Source: CAYLUN01 sp964386865
GTDB taxonomy: Bacteria; Verrucomicrobiota; Kiritimatiellia; RFP12; UBA1067
NCBI GenBank assembly: GCA_964386865.1
Contig: CAYLUN010000042.1
Span: 1 to 46,193, forward strand
Direction: 5' to 3'
DNA: 46,193 nt
Shown one piece after another: positions 11,013 to 19,877 of the stretch. The translations under genes were made by a program, and so were the position numbers. The stretch's first letter is position 1, and each line of letters begins with the position of its first letter. The notes beneath the pieces are model-generated. The model made no database searches, was not told the origin of the DNA, and was given only the letters and a program-made list of their open reading frames with translations.

Positions 11013-12959
11013 ATGGCAAAGAACGTCGTAGAGAAAATCCTTTCCGCCCACCGGGTTTCGGGCGATCTGGCGCCCGGGCACGAGGTGGCGATCCGCATTG
11101 ACCAGACGCTGACCCAAGACGCGACGGGAACCATGGCTTACCTGCAGTTTGAGAGCATGGGCCTCGAGCGCGTGCGGGCCGATCTCGCGGTGAGCTACGT
11201 CGACCACAACACGATCCAGGTCGGCTTTGAGAACGCCGACGACCACGCCTACCTGAAGAGCGTCGCTCAGCGCTACGGGATCGTCTTCTCGCGGCCCGGG
11301 AACGGCATCTGCCATCAGCTGCACCTCGAGCGGTTTGGCAAGCCGGGCGCGACGTTGCTGGGGAGCGACTCGCACACGCCCACGGGCGGCGGGATCGGCA
11401 TGATCGCGATCGGCGCGGGCGGCATCGACGTGGCCGTGGCGATGGGCGGAGGCCCGTTCTACCTGACAAGCCCGAAGGTGACGCTGGTGCGCCTGACGGG
11501 CGCGCTGCGCCCCGGCGTCTCGGCGAAGGATGTGATCCTGAAGGTGCTGTCGGCGTACGGGACGCACGGCAACGTCGGGCGCGTGCTGGAGTACGGCGGG
11601 CCCGGCGTGGCCGGGCTTGGCGTGCCGGCCCGCGCGACCATCACGAATATGGGCGCCGAGCTCGGGGTGACCACGTCGGTCTTCCCGAGCGACGCGACGA
11701 CGCGGGCGTTTCTGCGCGCGCAGGGCCGAGCGGGCGACTGGGTCGAGCTGCTGGCCGACGAGGGCGCCGCGTATGACCGCGTGCTGGAGCTTGACCTCGG
11801 CTCGCTGGAGCCGATGGCGGCGTGTCCGCACTCGCCCGGGAACATCGCCACGGTGGCCTCGCTCGCGGGCGTCAGCGTGAACCAGGTGCTGATTGGCTCG
11901 TGCACGAACTCGTCTTACCGCGACCTCAAGACCGTGGCGCTGATGTTGCGCGGCAAGAAGGTGAACCCCGAAGTCGAGGTGGGCGTGGCGCCGGGGTCGC
12001 GCCAGGTGGTGGAGATGCTGGCCAAGGAGGGCTTGCTGACCGACCTTGTGGCGGCGGGCGTGCGCATCCTGGAGAACGCCTGCGGGTTCTGCATCGGCAA
12101 CCACATGTCGCCGGGCACGGGCGCGGTGAGCCTGCGCACGAGCAACCGCAACTTTGAAGGCCGCTCGGGCACGCAGAGCGCGCAGGTCTATCTGGTGAGC
12201 CCGGAGACCGCGGCTGCTGCGGCGCTGAGCGGCGTGTTCACGGACGCGAGGGCGGTGGCCCTGCCGCAGGAGGTTTCGGAGCCCGCGTCGTTCAGCCTGG
12301 ACGACAGCATGTTCCTTTTTCGCGAGACGGCTGGCAAGGGCGTGCCGGGCACGGCGATCGTGCGCGGGCCGAACATCGGGCAGGTTCCGGCAGGCAGGCC
12401 GCTGCCGGAGAAGCTCGACGGCGTGGCGGCCATTAAGGTTGGCGACAAGGTCACTACCGACCACATCATGCCGGCCGGCGCGCGTCTCAAGTACCGCTCG
12501 AACGTGCCGCAGTACGCCAAGTACGTGTTCGAGCACGTTGACCCGGGGTTCTACGCGGCCGCGTCGGCAAACCGCGACGCGGGGCTGCACAACGTGATTT
12601 TGGCAGGCGACAGCTATGGGCAAGGCTCCAGCCGCGAGCACGCCGCCATGTGCCCGATGTACTTGGGCGTGAAGGCGCTGGTCGCCAAGAGCGTCGAGCG
12701 CATCCACCTCGCGAACTTGATCAACTTCGGCATCGTCCCGTTCGTCTTTGTGAACCCGGCCGACTACGACGGGGTTGCCAAGGGCGACAGGCTGGTGGTC
12801 GAGGGCCTGCGAGAGGCGGTTGCCGGCGACGGCAGCGCCCTGGTTCGCAATGTGACGGCAGGTACGTCGTTCGCGGTGGCGACGGCTCTGACCGCACGAC
12901 AGAAGACGATCTTGCTGAACGGTGGCCTGTTGGCGGCTGTTGCTCAGGGAGTGGTGTGA
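11013..12959 (+). CDS. Aconitate hydratase (short bacterial/archaeal type)
   Basis: 648 residues. It interconverts citrate and isocitrate in the TCA cycle. Fe4S4 ligands are visible as Cys297 (GSCTNSSYRD), Cys357 and Cys360 (CGFCIGN); the 60- and 3-residue spacings match aconitases. The HTPTGGG segment is present, and the swivel domain near 500-600 carries GDSYGQGSSREHAA. The length fits the ~650-residue homoaconitase-like form rather than the ~890-residue AcnA, with the swivel domain still C-terminal and fused. I chose ATG 11013 (TGAGGAG 10 bases upstream); the longer frame from 10887 has no ribosome site and overlaps pilB. It is 82 bases from pilB and may have its own weak promoter. Confidence 0.93.
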   Translation: MAKNVVEKILSAHRVSGDLAPGHEVAIRIDQTLTQDATGTMAYLQFESMGLERVRADLAVSYVDHNTIQVGFENADDHAYLKSVAQRYGIVFSRPGNGICHQLHLERFGKPGATLLGSDSHTPTGGGIGMIAIGAGGIDVAVAMGGGPFYLTSPKVTLVRLTGALRPGVSAKDVILKVLSAYGTHGNVGRVLEYGGPGVAGLGVPARATITNMGAELGVTTSVFPSDATTRAFLRAQGRAGDWVELLADEGAAYDRVLELDLGSLEPMAACPHSPGNIATVASLAGVSVNQVLIGSCTNSSYRDLKTVALMLRGKKVNPEVEVGVAPGSRQVVEMLAKEGLLTDLVAAGVRILENACGFCIGNHMSPGTGAVSLRTSNRNFEGRSGTQSAQVYLVSPETAAAAALSGVFTDARAVALPQEVSEPASFSLDDSMFLFRETAGKGVPGTAIVRGPNIGQVPAGRPLPEKLDGVAAIKVGDKVTTDHIMPAGARLKYRSNVPQYAKYVFEHVDPGFYAAASANRDAGLHNVILAGDSYGQGSSREHAAMCPMYLGVKALVAKSVERIHLANLINFGIVPFVFVNPADYDGVAKGDRLVVEGLREAVAGDGSALVRNVTAGTSFAVATALTARQKTILLNGGLLAAVAQGVV

Positions 12960-12968
12960 TAAATCACG

Positions 12969-12998
12969 TTGACCGCACGGTCAGACAAACGGTAACAT
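12969..12998 (+). promoter_or_regulatory. Promoter with internal palindromic operator; near-leaderless
   Basis: -35 TTGACC (12969-12974), 18-base spacer, -10 TAACAT (12993-12998). The palindrome TGACCG-CA-CGGTCA (12970-12983) overlaps the -35 box, the usual place for a repressor site. Only 9 bases separate the -10 box from ATG 13008 and there is no Shine-Dalgarno sequence, so the mRNA would be leaderless or nearly so. Confidence 0.55.
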
Positions 12999-13007
12999 AA
13001 GTAAACC

Positions 13008-14783
13008 ATGAGCGAGAACGAAGAGGCGAAGCCTGCTGAGCAGGACAAGGGCGGGAGTGTACTGGATTTGAGCTTTGCTCCGAGTTGGGCGCGCACGTCC
13101 CCGGATGCACATCTCCAGCGCTATCGCGACGAGCGGTTCGACGGCGGAGGCGAGGACGGCGACCGTTCGGGGGGGCGCGACGGTGGTCGCGACCGCCGCC
13201 CGCGCCGCGACTCCGACGACCGTGACCGTCGCAACAAGCCCGACCGCCGCGCGCCCCGCCGCGACCTCGAGCGCGTCGCGCCCCGCACGGGCACGGACAT
13301 GCCGCGCCCCGAATCGCGCGGCGCCGTGGCAGACCTGCGCACGCCTCGGCCGGACGGAGGGCCTCGCCCCGAGCGCGGCGGCGATCGCCCCGAGAGGCGC
13401 GATTTTCGTGCGCCGCGGCCCGAGTATCCGCCGCTGCCGCTCGAAATCCGCGTTTTGCCCGAGCAGAAAGCCCTGGGAGCCGTGATCCGGCGCATCCAGA
13501 CGTCGCACCGCGCGTTCCCGCTCCGCGACATCGCCTGGCTCTTCCTCGACAACCCCGCGTCTTGCCTGATCCGCATCGAGCCGCTGAAGGATCAGCAGCT
13601 GCCGCTCTTCCAGTGCAAGGTGTGCGGCTTGCCCGCGCTGTCCGAAGAGGAAGTCCGCGCCCACTTGGTGAACCGCCACATGGACGACTTTTTCGACGTG
13701 GAGGATGTTTCGTGCGACCCGCCCTCAGGCGTGTTCGTCTGCGTGGCCCGCTGCTCGCTGAGCGGCGAGCTGCTGGGGCCGCCGAACCACCACAGCTTCA
13801 ACTCGAAAGTGCAGGAGATGCTGCGCACGCGCTTCCCGAACATGTCCGAGGAGGCCTACCGGTCCCGAATTGAGACAGTCCGGGAGACAGAGGTGATCGA
13901 GCGCTGGCGGCAGCAATGCACCAAGAAGAAGATTTACCGCCGCAAGGGCGCGACGCCGACCGCGGCCGAGCCGGTGGAGGCCGAGGGCTCCGACGGGGCG
14001 GCGGCCGAGTCCGAGCCGGCGCCCAAGGCGCCCCCCATGGAGCGCGAGGTCGCCGAGCTGGTCTTCATGCGCGAGATCCTGCCGGAGCAGGTCGCGAGCG
14101 TGCGGCACCTGATCTGCACGGCGGCCGTGGCGGTGCAGACCGCCAGCCGCCCGCTGTACTTCGCGCTGCGGGACACCCTGAACCGCGAGCGCCGCTTCCC
14201 CGCGTCGCTCTTTTTCGCTCTGCGCGGCGCGTTCCGCCACCGCAGCCTGCACCTGTTCCGCGTGAACGATGCGAAGGGGCAGGATTTCGTCATGCTCAAG
14301 GCGCCGGCGCTGCTCGACCCGGCTCATGCCGTGCAGACGCTGCGCGACGTGTTGACGTTCGTGAACGAGCACACGGCCTGCACCAAGGCTGAGCTTGTGG
14401 CCGGCCTGGCAGGCGCCGACGAGGCGAAGATGAAAGAGACGCTCGTGCAGCTCGCCTGGCTGGTCGAGAAGGGTCATGTCATCGAGTACTACAACGACGT
14501 GCTCAGCGCGCCGCTGGAGTTTCCGGCCTTCCGCTTCCTGCCGGGCGAGAAGCAGGCGGGGGCGCCGCAGCAGGGCCCAGCCGGACGCCGCGGCGAGTTT
14601 GCAGGCTCACCTGCGCCTCAGCCGGCTGCCGCGGCTCAGGCGGCGGCGCAGCAGCCGGATCCCGAGGCCGCCGCGCCGGAATGCGCCGGTGCTGAGGCGG
14701 CCCAGCCTGAGACGGCGCAAGCCGAATGCGCGCCCGCTGAGCCCGCCGTTGAGGCTGAGGCCCCTGCGGCCGCGGCCGAGTGA
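13008..14783 (+). CDS. Arg-rich protein with C2H2 zinc finger, unknown function
   Basis: 591 residues. Residues ~1-30 are acidic/polar with LDLSFAPSWAR. Residues ~40-140 are low-complexity Arg/Asp/Gly/Pro (RGG-like). A globular part starts at ~145 (PPLPLEIRVLPEQKALGAV). A C2H2 finger lies at Cys203-x2-Cys206-x12-His219-x4-His224. A second all-alpha-looking part (about 345-510) follows, then an Ala/Glu/Pro/Gln tail. The basic low-complexity arm and finger suggest nucleic-acid binding, possibly RNA. I know of no named family. ATG 13008 follows the promoter by only 9 bases. A strong terminator closes the unit, so it is probably monocistronic. Confidence 0.8.
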   Translation: MSENEEAKPAEQDKGGSVLDLSFAPSWARTSPDAHLQRYRDERFDGGGEDGDRSGGRDGGRDRRPRRDSDDRDRRNKPDRRAPRRDLERVAPRTGTDMPRPESRGAVADLRTPRPDGGPRPERGGDRPERRDFRAPRPEYPPLPLEIRVLPEQKALGAVIRRIQTSHRAFPLRDIAWLFLDNPASCLIRIEPLKDQQLPLFQCKVCGLPALSEEEVRAHLVNRHMDDFFDVEDVSCDPPSGVFVCVARCSLSGELLGPPNHHSFNSKVQEMLRTRFPNMSEEAYRSRIETVRETEVIERWRQQCTKKKIYRRKGATPTAAEPVEAEGSDGAAAESEPAPKAPPMEREVAELVFMREILPEQVASVRHLICTAAVAVQTASRPLYFALRDTLNRERRFPASLFFALRGAFRHRSLHLFRVNDAKGQDFVMLKAPALLDPAHAVQTLRDVLTFVNEHTACTKAELVAGLAGADEAKMKETLVQLAWLVEKGHVIEYYNDVLSAPLEFPAFRFLPGEKQAGAPQQGPAGRRGEFAGSPAPQPAAAAQAAAQQPDPEAAAPECAGAEAAQPETAQAECAPAEPAVEAEAPAAAAE

Positions 14784-14809
14784 CGAGGGCGCCTAACTAA
14801 AGTCAAGCG

Positions 14810-14845
14810 AAGGCCCGCAACGGAGACGTTGCGGGCCTTCTTTTT
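14810..14845 (+). terminator. Rho-independent terminator, 12-bp perfect stem
   Basis: AAGGCCCGCAAC / GGAGAC loop / GTTGCGGGCCTT followed by CTTTTT. It ends the Arg-rich gene. The purN stop codon (14845-14847, minus strand) touches its T-run, so the same stem may also slow transcription from the other side, though there the flank is not U-rich. Confidence 0.9.
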
Positions 14846-15477
14846 CAGAGGACCGTCACGCGCCGGCCTTCGACGCGGAGGCGGCCTTCCGAGAGCAGGC
14901 GCAGGGCCTCCGGATAGGCTAGGTGCTCCTGAACCTGGATGCGGGCGTGGAGCGTCTCGGGCGTGTCGCCGTCGAGCACGGGCACGCTGCGCTGCACGAT
15001 GATCGGGCCCGTGTCCGTGCCCTCGTCCACGAAATGCACGGTGCAGCCCGCCACTTTGGCGCCGTAGTCGAGCGCCTGCTTCCAGGCGTGCAGGCCAGGG
15101 AAAGCCGGCAGCAGCGCGGGGTGGATGTTGATGACGCGCAGCGGGAAGGCCTTGAGCAGGCCCGGCTTGACGATGCGCATGAAGCCCGCGAGCACGACGG
15201 TGTCCACGCCGCGCTCGTTGAGCAACGCGATGCAGCGCTGCTCGGCCTCGCCGTCGAGCTTGGTCTTGAACGGCGCACAGTCGAGCCACGCGCACGGCAC
15301 AAGGTGCCTCCGCGCGCGCTCGAGGATCTTTGCGTCGGGCACGTCGGAGAGCACGAGCGCGAGCTCGGCATTGAGCGCTCCGTCGCGGATGGCATCCAGC
15401 ACGGACTGCATGTTGGAGCCGGAGCCTGAGCCCAGAACGCCGATCCGCAGCGGTGCCGGTGAGGCCCCCGCGGTCAC
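14845..15477 (-). CDS. purN: Phosphoribosylglycinamide formyltransferase (GART)
   Basis: 210 residues, usual length for PurN. It transfers a formyl group from 10-formyl-THF to GAR in de novo purine synthesis. The N-terminal GVLGSGSGSN phosphate-binding loop, catalytic Asn117 and His119 (NIHPALLPAF) and Asp155 (DEGTDTG) have the family spacing. The start is GTG 15477, overlapping the TGA stop of the upstream lipoprotein gene (GTGA). There is no strong Shine-Dalgarno sequence of its own, so translation is probably coupled. Confidence 0.95.
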   Translation of the reverse strand: MTAGASPAPLRIGVLGSGSGSNMQSVLDAIRDGALNAELALVLSDVPDAKILERARRHLVPCAWLDCAPFKTKLDGEAEQRCIALLNERGVDTVVLAGFMRIVKPGLLKAFPLRVINIHPALLPAFPGLHAWKQALDYGAKVAGCTVHFVDEGTDTGPIIVQRSVPVLDGDTPETLHARIQVQEHLAYPEALRLLSEGRLRVEGRRVTVL

Positions 15478-15647
15478 TTCTTCAGCGCCTCGTCGAGCCG
15501 GCGCTGCAGCTCTTTCCCAGCCTGATCCTCGGAGGCGTTGGCTTTGTTGACGGCCTTGCCGTCCTCCGCTTTCGGCTGCGCCTTTTTGCAGCCGGAGCCA
15601 GACATTAGCAGAGCCGCGCAGAGGCAGGCGAGTGCGATCTTAGTCAC
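15474..15647 (-). CDS. Small secreted lipoprotein, 57 residues
   Basis: GTG start with a perfect AGGAGG 8 bases upstream. The N-terminus MTKIALACLCAALLMSGSGC is a signal peptide ending in a lipobox-like segment with Cys20, though the -3 residue is Gly rather than Leu. The mature part is short, Lys/Ala/Glu-rich and helical. The stop overlaps the purN start. Function unknown. A promoter lies 64-93 bases upstream, making this the first gene of a two-gene unit with purN. Confidence 0.75.
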   Translation of the reverse strand: MTKIALACLCAALLMSGSGCKKAQPKAEDGKAVNKANASEDQAGKELQRRLDEALKK

Positions 15648-15710
15648 GATAGAACCTCCTTCGTCGTCGTTGTGCTGTCAGGCCGAGCCACCCCGGCGCA
15701 CGTCACTGCC

Positions 15711-15740
15711 AAGATACCACAAAACGACAATTGCTGGCAA
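15711..15740 (-). promoter_or_regulatory. Promoter for lipoprotein-purN unit
   Basis: Read on the minus strand: -35 TTGCCA (15735-15740, 5 of 6), 18-base spacer, -10 TATCTT (15711-15716, 4 of 6). The leader is ~57 bases to GTG 15647. No purine-operator motif was recognised. Confidence 0.5.
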
Positions 15741-15812
15741 TCGGCGGTCGTAATAGGCTGGTGACGGGGGATCGCGAATCTGGTGCGCGTTGGGCGCGAA
15801 GGCACGGGACAT

Positions 15813-15855
15813 GCAAGCGTCTGCTCGTCCGGGCAAGCAGACGCTTGCCCCTCCC
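15813..15855. repeat. REP-like palindromic hairpin (AGACGCTTGCC type)
   Basis: GCAAGCGTCTGCT (15813-15825) and AGCAGACGCTTGC (15836-15848) form a perfect 13-bp inverted repeat with a 10-base loop. The right half alone makes GGGCAAGC-AGAC-GCTTGCCC, followed by CCTCCC. The same design (8-bp arms, AGAC or GTCT loop, CCTCCC flank) recurs twice near 22100-22170. Confidence 0.75.
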
Positions 15856-15921
15856 TAAGCCGAACGGCCATCCGAAACGCGATAATCCTCGCGCCCTCCG
15901 GCACCAACCGTTTGCCGGCGG

Positions 15922-16596
15922 TCAGGGCAGCGGGGCGACGGTGACGTTGCGGAACTCGATGGGACCGCCCTCGCTTTGGAGGCAGATCTGGCCCGCGTCC
16001 GTATACGCGTCCGCGCCTTTGTTCTGGAGCACGCCGTTGACCGTGACCTCCACGGTCTTGCCCTTGACTGCGACGTCCACGCTGTTCCACTCGCCGTCCG
16101 GCTTCTCCGAGGAGTCGGCCAGCTTTTTGACGGAGCGGTTCTTGGGGTTCTCGAGCCCGTTGAGCGTCGCTTGGGACAGAAGCACGAAGTCTCCCGCGCT
16201 GCCCTTCTTGAGCTGGGCTTCGATCGCCTTCGGCAGGAAGAAGGTGTCCGGGCCGGTTTTCAGCACAAAGATGCCGCTGTTCATCTGCTCGGTCTTCCCG
16301 TACCAGCGGTACTCGACGTGCAGCTTAAAGTCCGCGAACGTCTGCTGGGTCATCAGATAGCCGAAGGGCTTGCCGGTGCAGCGGATCACGCCGTCGGCGA
16401 CGGTCCACGTGACGTCCGGGCTGCTGCCGGGCTCGGCGGTGATGTACTTCGCCCAGCCGGAAAAATCCTTGCCGTTGAACAGGCTCATCGGCTGGGTGGG
16501 GCGGACCGGCACGGCCTTCTTGACGTTCGCCTCGTCGGCGGCGACGGCGAACGCGCAGGCGACGGTGGCGAGAGCGAGGGGACGGAACATACGCAT
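15922..16596 (-). CDS. Secreted DUF1080 (3-keto-disaccharide hydrolase-type) protein
   Basis: 224 residues. A signal peptide of ~20 residues (FRPLALATVACAFAVAA) precedes a single DUF1080 concanavalin-like domain: FNGKDFSGW opening, DGVIRCTG, YRWYGKTEQMNSGIF, and a closing QSEGGPIEFRNVTVAPL. The family is greatly expanded in Planctomycetes and Verrucomicrobia, and some members hydrolyse 3-keto sugars. AAGGAG sits before ATG-CGT-ATG (the second ATG at 16590 is also possible). It is the last gene of a five-gene minus-strand run, 42 bases after the LUD gene. Confidence 0.88.
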   Translation of the reverse strand: MRMFRPLALATVACAFAVAADEANVKKAVPVRPTQPMSLFNGKDFSGWAKYITAEPGSSPDVTWTVADGVIRCTGKPFGYLMTQQTFADFKLHVEYRWYGKTEQMNSGIFVLKTGPDTFFLPKAIEAQLKKGSAGDFVLLSQATLNGLENPKNRSVKKLADSSEKPDGEWNSVDVAVKGKTVEVTVNGVLQNKGADAYTDAGQICLQSEGGPIEFRNVTVAPLP

Positions 16597-16638
16597 GATC
16601 TCCTTGTTTAGTTTGAATCAGTTAACCAGAAACGGCGC

Positions 16639-17295
16639 CTACAGCCCCATGTCCTCGTTGACGACGAGGACGTGCAGGTCTGTGAGCGAGGGCTTGCTGT
16701 CGATGATCGTCGTGACGTGGCAGATGCGCTGGGGCGAGTCGCAGTCGGCGCAGACGCCGGTGACCGCGCAGGGGGTCTGCTTGTTCAGGCGCATGGCGTT
16801 GGGCGGCGCCGCCATCTCCTTGATGCGCCTGATCGCGTCGCAGGCGCCGCCCGCGACGATCTTGTTGCGCCCTGCGACGACGATGACCTTGGCCGGACCG
16901 TAGATCATGGCCGAGGTGCGGTTGCCGATGCCGTCCATGTTGACGAGGCAGCCGTCGAGCGTGACGGCGTTGGTTCCGGTCAGGAACAGGTCGCAGGTCT
17001 GCTGGCGCCTCATGATGACTTGCTTCTGATCGAGCGTCAGATCGGGCATGCCGTGGTTGAGAATCTCCTTGCCCTGCTCGGCGAGCGTTGCGGCGAGCTT
17101 GAGGTCGGCCACGGAGAGCGAGCCGCCGAAGCCGACGGAGTGGGCGGCCTCGGCCTGCTTGAGGATATAGTCTGCAGCCTCTTGGGCGCTCGCGCAGTAG
17201 ACGGCGGTGAAGTGCTTCGCGGCGAGAGCCGCGACGGCGGCGCGACACCTTTTCTCGGCGAGCCACGCGTTGATCTCAATTGTTCTCGGTTGCAT
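16639..17295 (-). CDS. LUD-domain (LutC/YkgG-like, DUF162) protein
   Basis: 218 residues covering one LUD domain: an N-terminal helical part, SVGFGGSLSVAD, DLFLTGTNAVTLDGCLVNMDG and VIVVAGRNKIV. Four cysteines cluster near the C-terminus (TPCAVTGVCADCDSPQRIC), a pattern common in stand-alone LUD proteins. LUD proteins are linked to lactate oxidation (LutABC), but no lutA or lutB is nearby, so the substrate is open. AAAGGA precedes the ATG. Confidence 0.85.
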   Translation of the reverse strand: MQPRTIEINAWLAEKRCRAAVAALAAKHFTAVYCASAQEAADYILKQAEAAHSVGFGGSLSVADLKLAATLAEQGKEILNHGMPDLTLDQKQVIMRRQQTCDLFLTGTNAVTLDGCLVNMDGIGNRTSAMIYGPAKVIVVAGRNKIVAGGACDAIRRIKEMAAPPNAMRLNKQTPCAVTGVCADCDSPQRICHVTTIIDSKPSLTDLHVLVVNEDMGL

Positions 17296-17338
17296 GGTTG
17301 TCCTTTGTGGAGGTGGAAGGGGTGGGGCGCGAACGAGG

Positions 17339-18346
<1,008 letters not shown>

Positions 18347-18356
18347 GGGTGTCTTT

Positions 18357-19874
18357 CTAGTGGGTGAGGCAGTAGGTGACAAGGTTGGCGCCGAGCTGCA
18401 GGGCGTCGCCGGGCTCGTAGCCGTAGGCGAGCGGATGGTCGTCGCCCTGCCAGCCGGCCGCGAGGTCGAAGGGGCTGCAGATGACGTTGTAGTCGTCGCC
18501 GGCTTTCAGGCCTTCGAGGACGGGCAGGGTGAGGGCCGGGTATTTGGCGCGGACCGCGGGGGTGTAGCGGACGGTTTCGAGCTTGAACGGCCCCTGCAGG
18601 TAGAGGGGGTGCTCTTTCGGGATCTTCTCCAGCGAGCGCTCGGGGTAGAGACGCTTCAGCTCGCGGTGCGCGGCGGAGCGGAACTCGTCGAGGCCGAGCG
18701 AGTTGTCGACCAGCAGATAGCCGCCGTTTTCCAGATAGGCGCGCAAGGCGGTCAGCTCGGCGTCGCTGAAGCTGAACTCGCTGATGCCCGAAAGGTATAG
18801 GAAGCTGTAGTTCGCAAGCGGGTCCGCATCGAGCCGGACCGTGCGCACCAGGTAGTTGGCCTTGACGCTCAGGTTCTTCTTCATGAAGCGGAGCAGGTTG
18901 TTCGCGCCGCCGGGCTCGGTGTTCCAGACGCCGCTGGTGCGGATCTGCGCGAAGACGACGGGGTCGCTGTTGGCCTGCGCGTCCTCCTCGCTGTAGACTT
19001 GCGCTTTCGCGTGGGCCTGTCCGACGCGGAAGTAGCCCATCGCGTACGCGACGAGGTTGAGGCCGAGGCGCGTGGCGTGCGGGTGTTCGTAGTAGTCGGC
19101 CATCTTGATCAGGTCGGGCGCGGCGTTGTCCCAGCCCGCGCCCAAGCCGTACGGCGACACGACGGCGGCCACGCGCGAGCCCACGTAGACGCCATCGAGA
19201 ACGGGCATCACGTCGCGCTTGGTCTTGGTGTTGACCTTCACGCTGTCGTCGACCATGTGGAAGATCGGGTGATCTTCGGGCAGGCGGCGGAGCTGGGCTT
19301 CGGGCAGCGTCTTCTGAAGCTCCGTCAGCGCCGACTTGTAGAAATACGGGGATCCCACGACGGAGTCGAACCAGACCATCCCCCCGGAAAGGATGTACTT
19401 GCGGAGCGTCTCGCGCTGCGCGTCGGTCAAGTTGAGCGAGCGGCCGCCCGAGAAATACAGCACGGGGATCTCGGCGGGCGTGGCGCTGAAGCCGTCGAGG
19501 CTGGTCGACTCCACCTTGTAGTCCATGTTGAGGTGCTTGTACGTGGCGCGCAGGAGCGACTGGCAGTCCGCGGGAACCATGTTCCAGTCGTAGACGCGCG
19601 TGACCTGGCCGTCGTCCCAGGTGTGGTCCAAATAGGAGCCCCAGATGACCTTGCCGATCATGGTGGAGGGGCTCGGCGGGCGCTTCTTTTCCGACCGACG
19701 CAAGGGCGTGGCGGGCAAGGGCAGCGGAGGCAGGGCCTCGCCGCCCTGCCGCATTTGCGGCTTCGCCTTGGGGGGCAGGCCGACGGGGCGCAGGTAGTCG
19801 TCCTCCCCGGCGGCGAAGGCCGAACTAGCGAGGCTGGCGGCCATCAGCAACAGCCCAACGTGATAGTTTTTCAT
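18357..19874 (-). CDS. Secreted protein with two DUF4159 domains
   Basis: 505 residues with a signal peptide (MKNYHVGLLLMAASLASSAFAA) and a Pro-rich linker. Two related halves follow (about 75-290 and 290-505), each with YLSG or YFSG, a DAQRETLRKYILSGG / DAELTALRAYLENGG helix-turn, and HPIFHMV / HPLYLQG. This is the DUF4159 pattern, a class-I amidotransferase-like fold usually found in MoxR/BatA operons; here it is duplicated. GGAGGAGAGG lies before the ATG. It starts 3 bases after the upstream gene stops. Confidence 0.85.
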   Translation of the reverse strand: MKNYHVGLLLMAASLASSAFAAGEDDYLRPVGLPPKAKPQMRQGGEALPPLPLPATPLRRSEKKRPPSPSTMIGKVIWGSYLDHTWDDGQVTRVYDWNMVPADCQSLLRATYKHLNMDYKVESTSLDGFSATPAEIPVLYFSGGRSLNLTDAQRETLRKYILSGGMVWFDSVVGSPYFYKSALTELQKTLPEAQLRRLPEDHPIFHMVDDSVKVNTKTKRDVMPVLDGVYVGSRVAAVVSPYGLGAGWDNAAPDLIKMADYYEHPHATRLGLNLVAYAMGYFRVGQAHAKAQVYSEEDAQANSDPVVFAQIRTSGVWNTEPGGANNLLRFMKKNLSVKANYLVRTVRLDADPLANYSFLYLSGISEFSFSDAELTALRAYLENGGYLLVDNSLGLDEFRSAAHRELKRLYPERSLEKIPKEHPLYLQGPFKLETVRYTPAVRAKYPALTLPVLEGLKAGDDYNVICSPFDLAAGWQGDDHPLAYGYEPGDALQLGANLVTYCLTH

Positions 19875-19877
19875 GCG

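Noticed and set aside
9176..12707. Long minus-strand frames (652 and 616 codons) across pilB and aconitase
   Set aside because: Antisense shadows; the plus strand encodes well-known enzymes.
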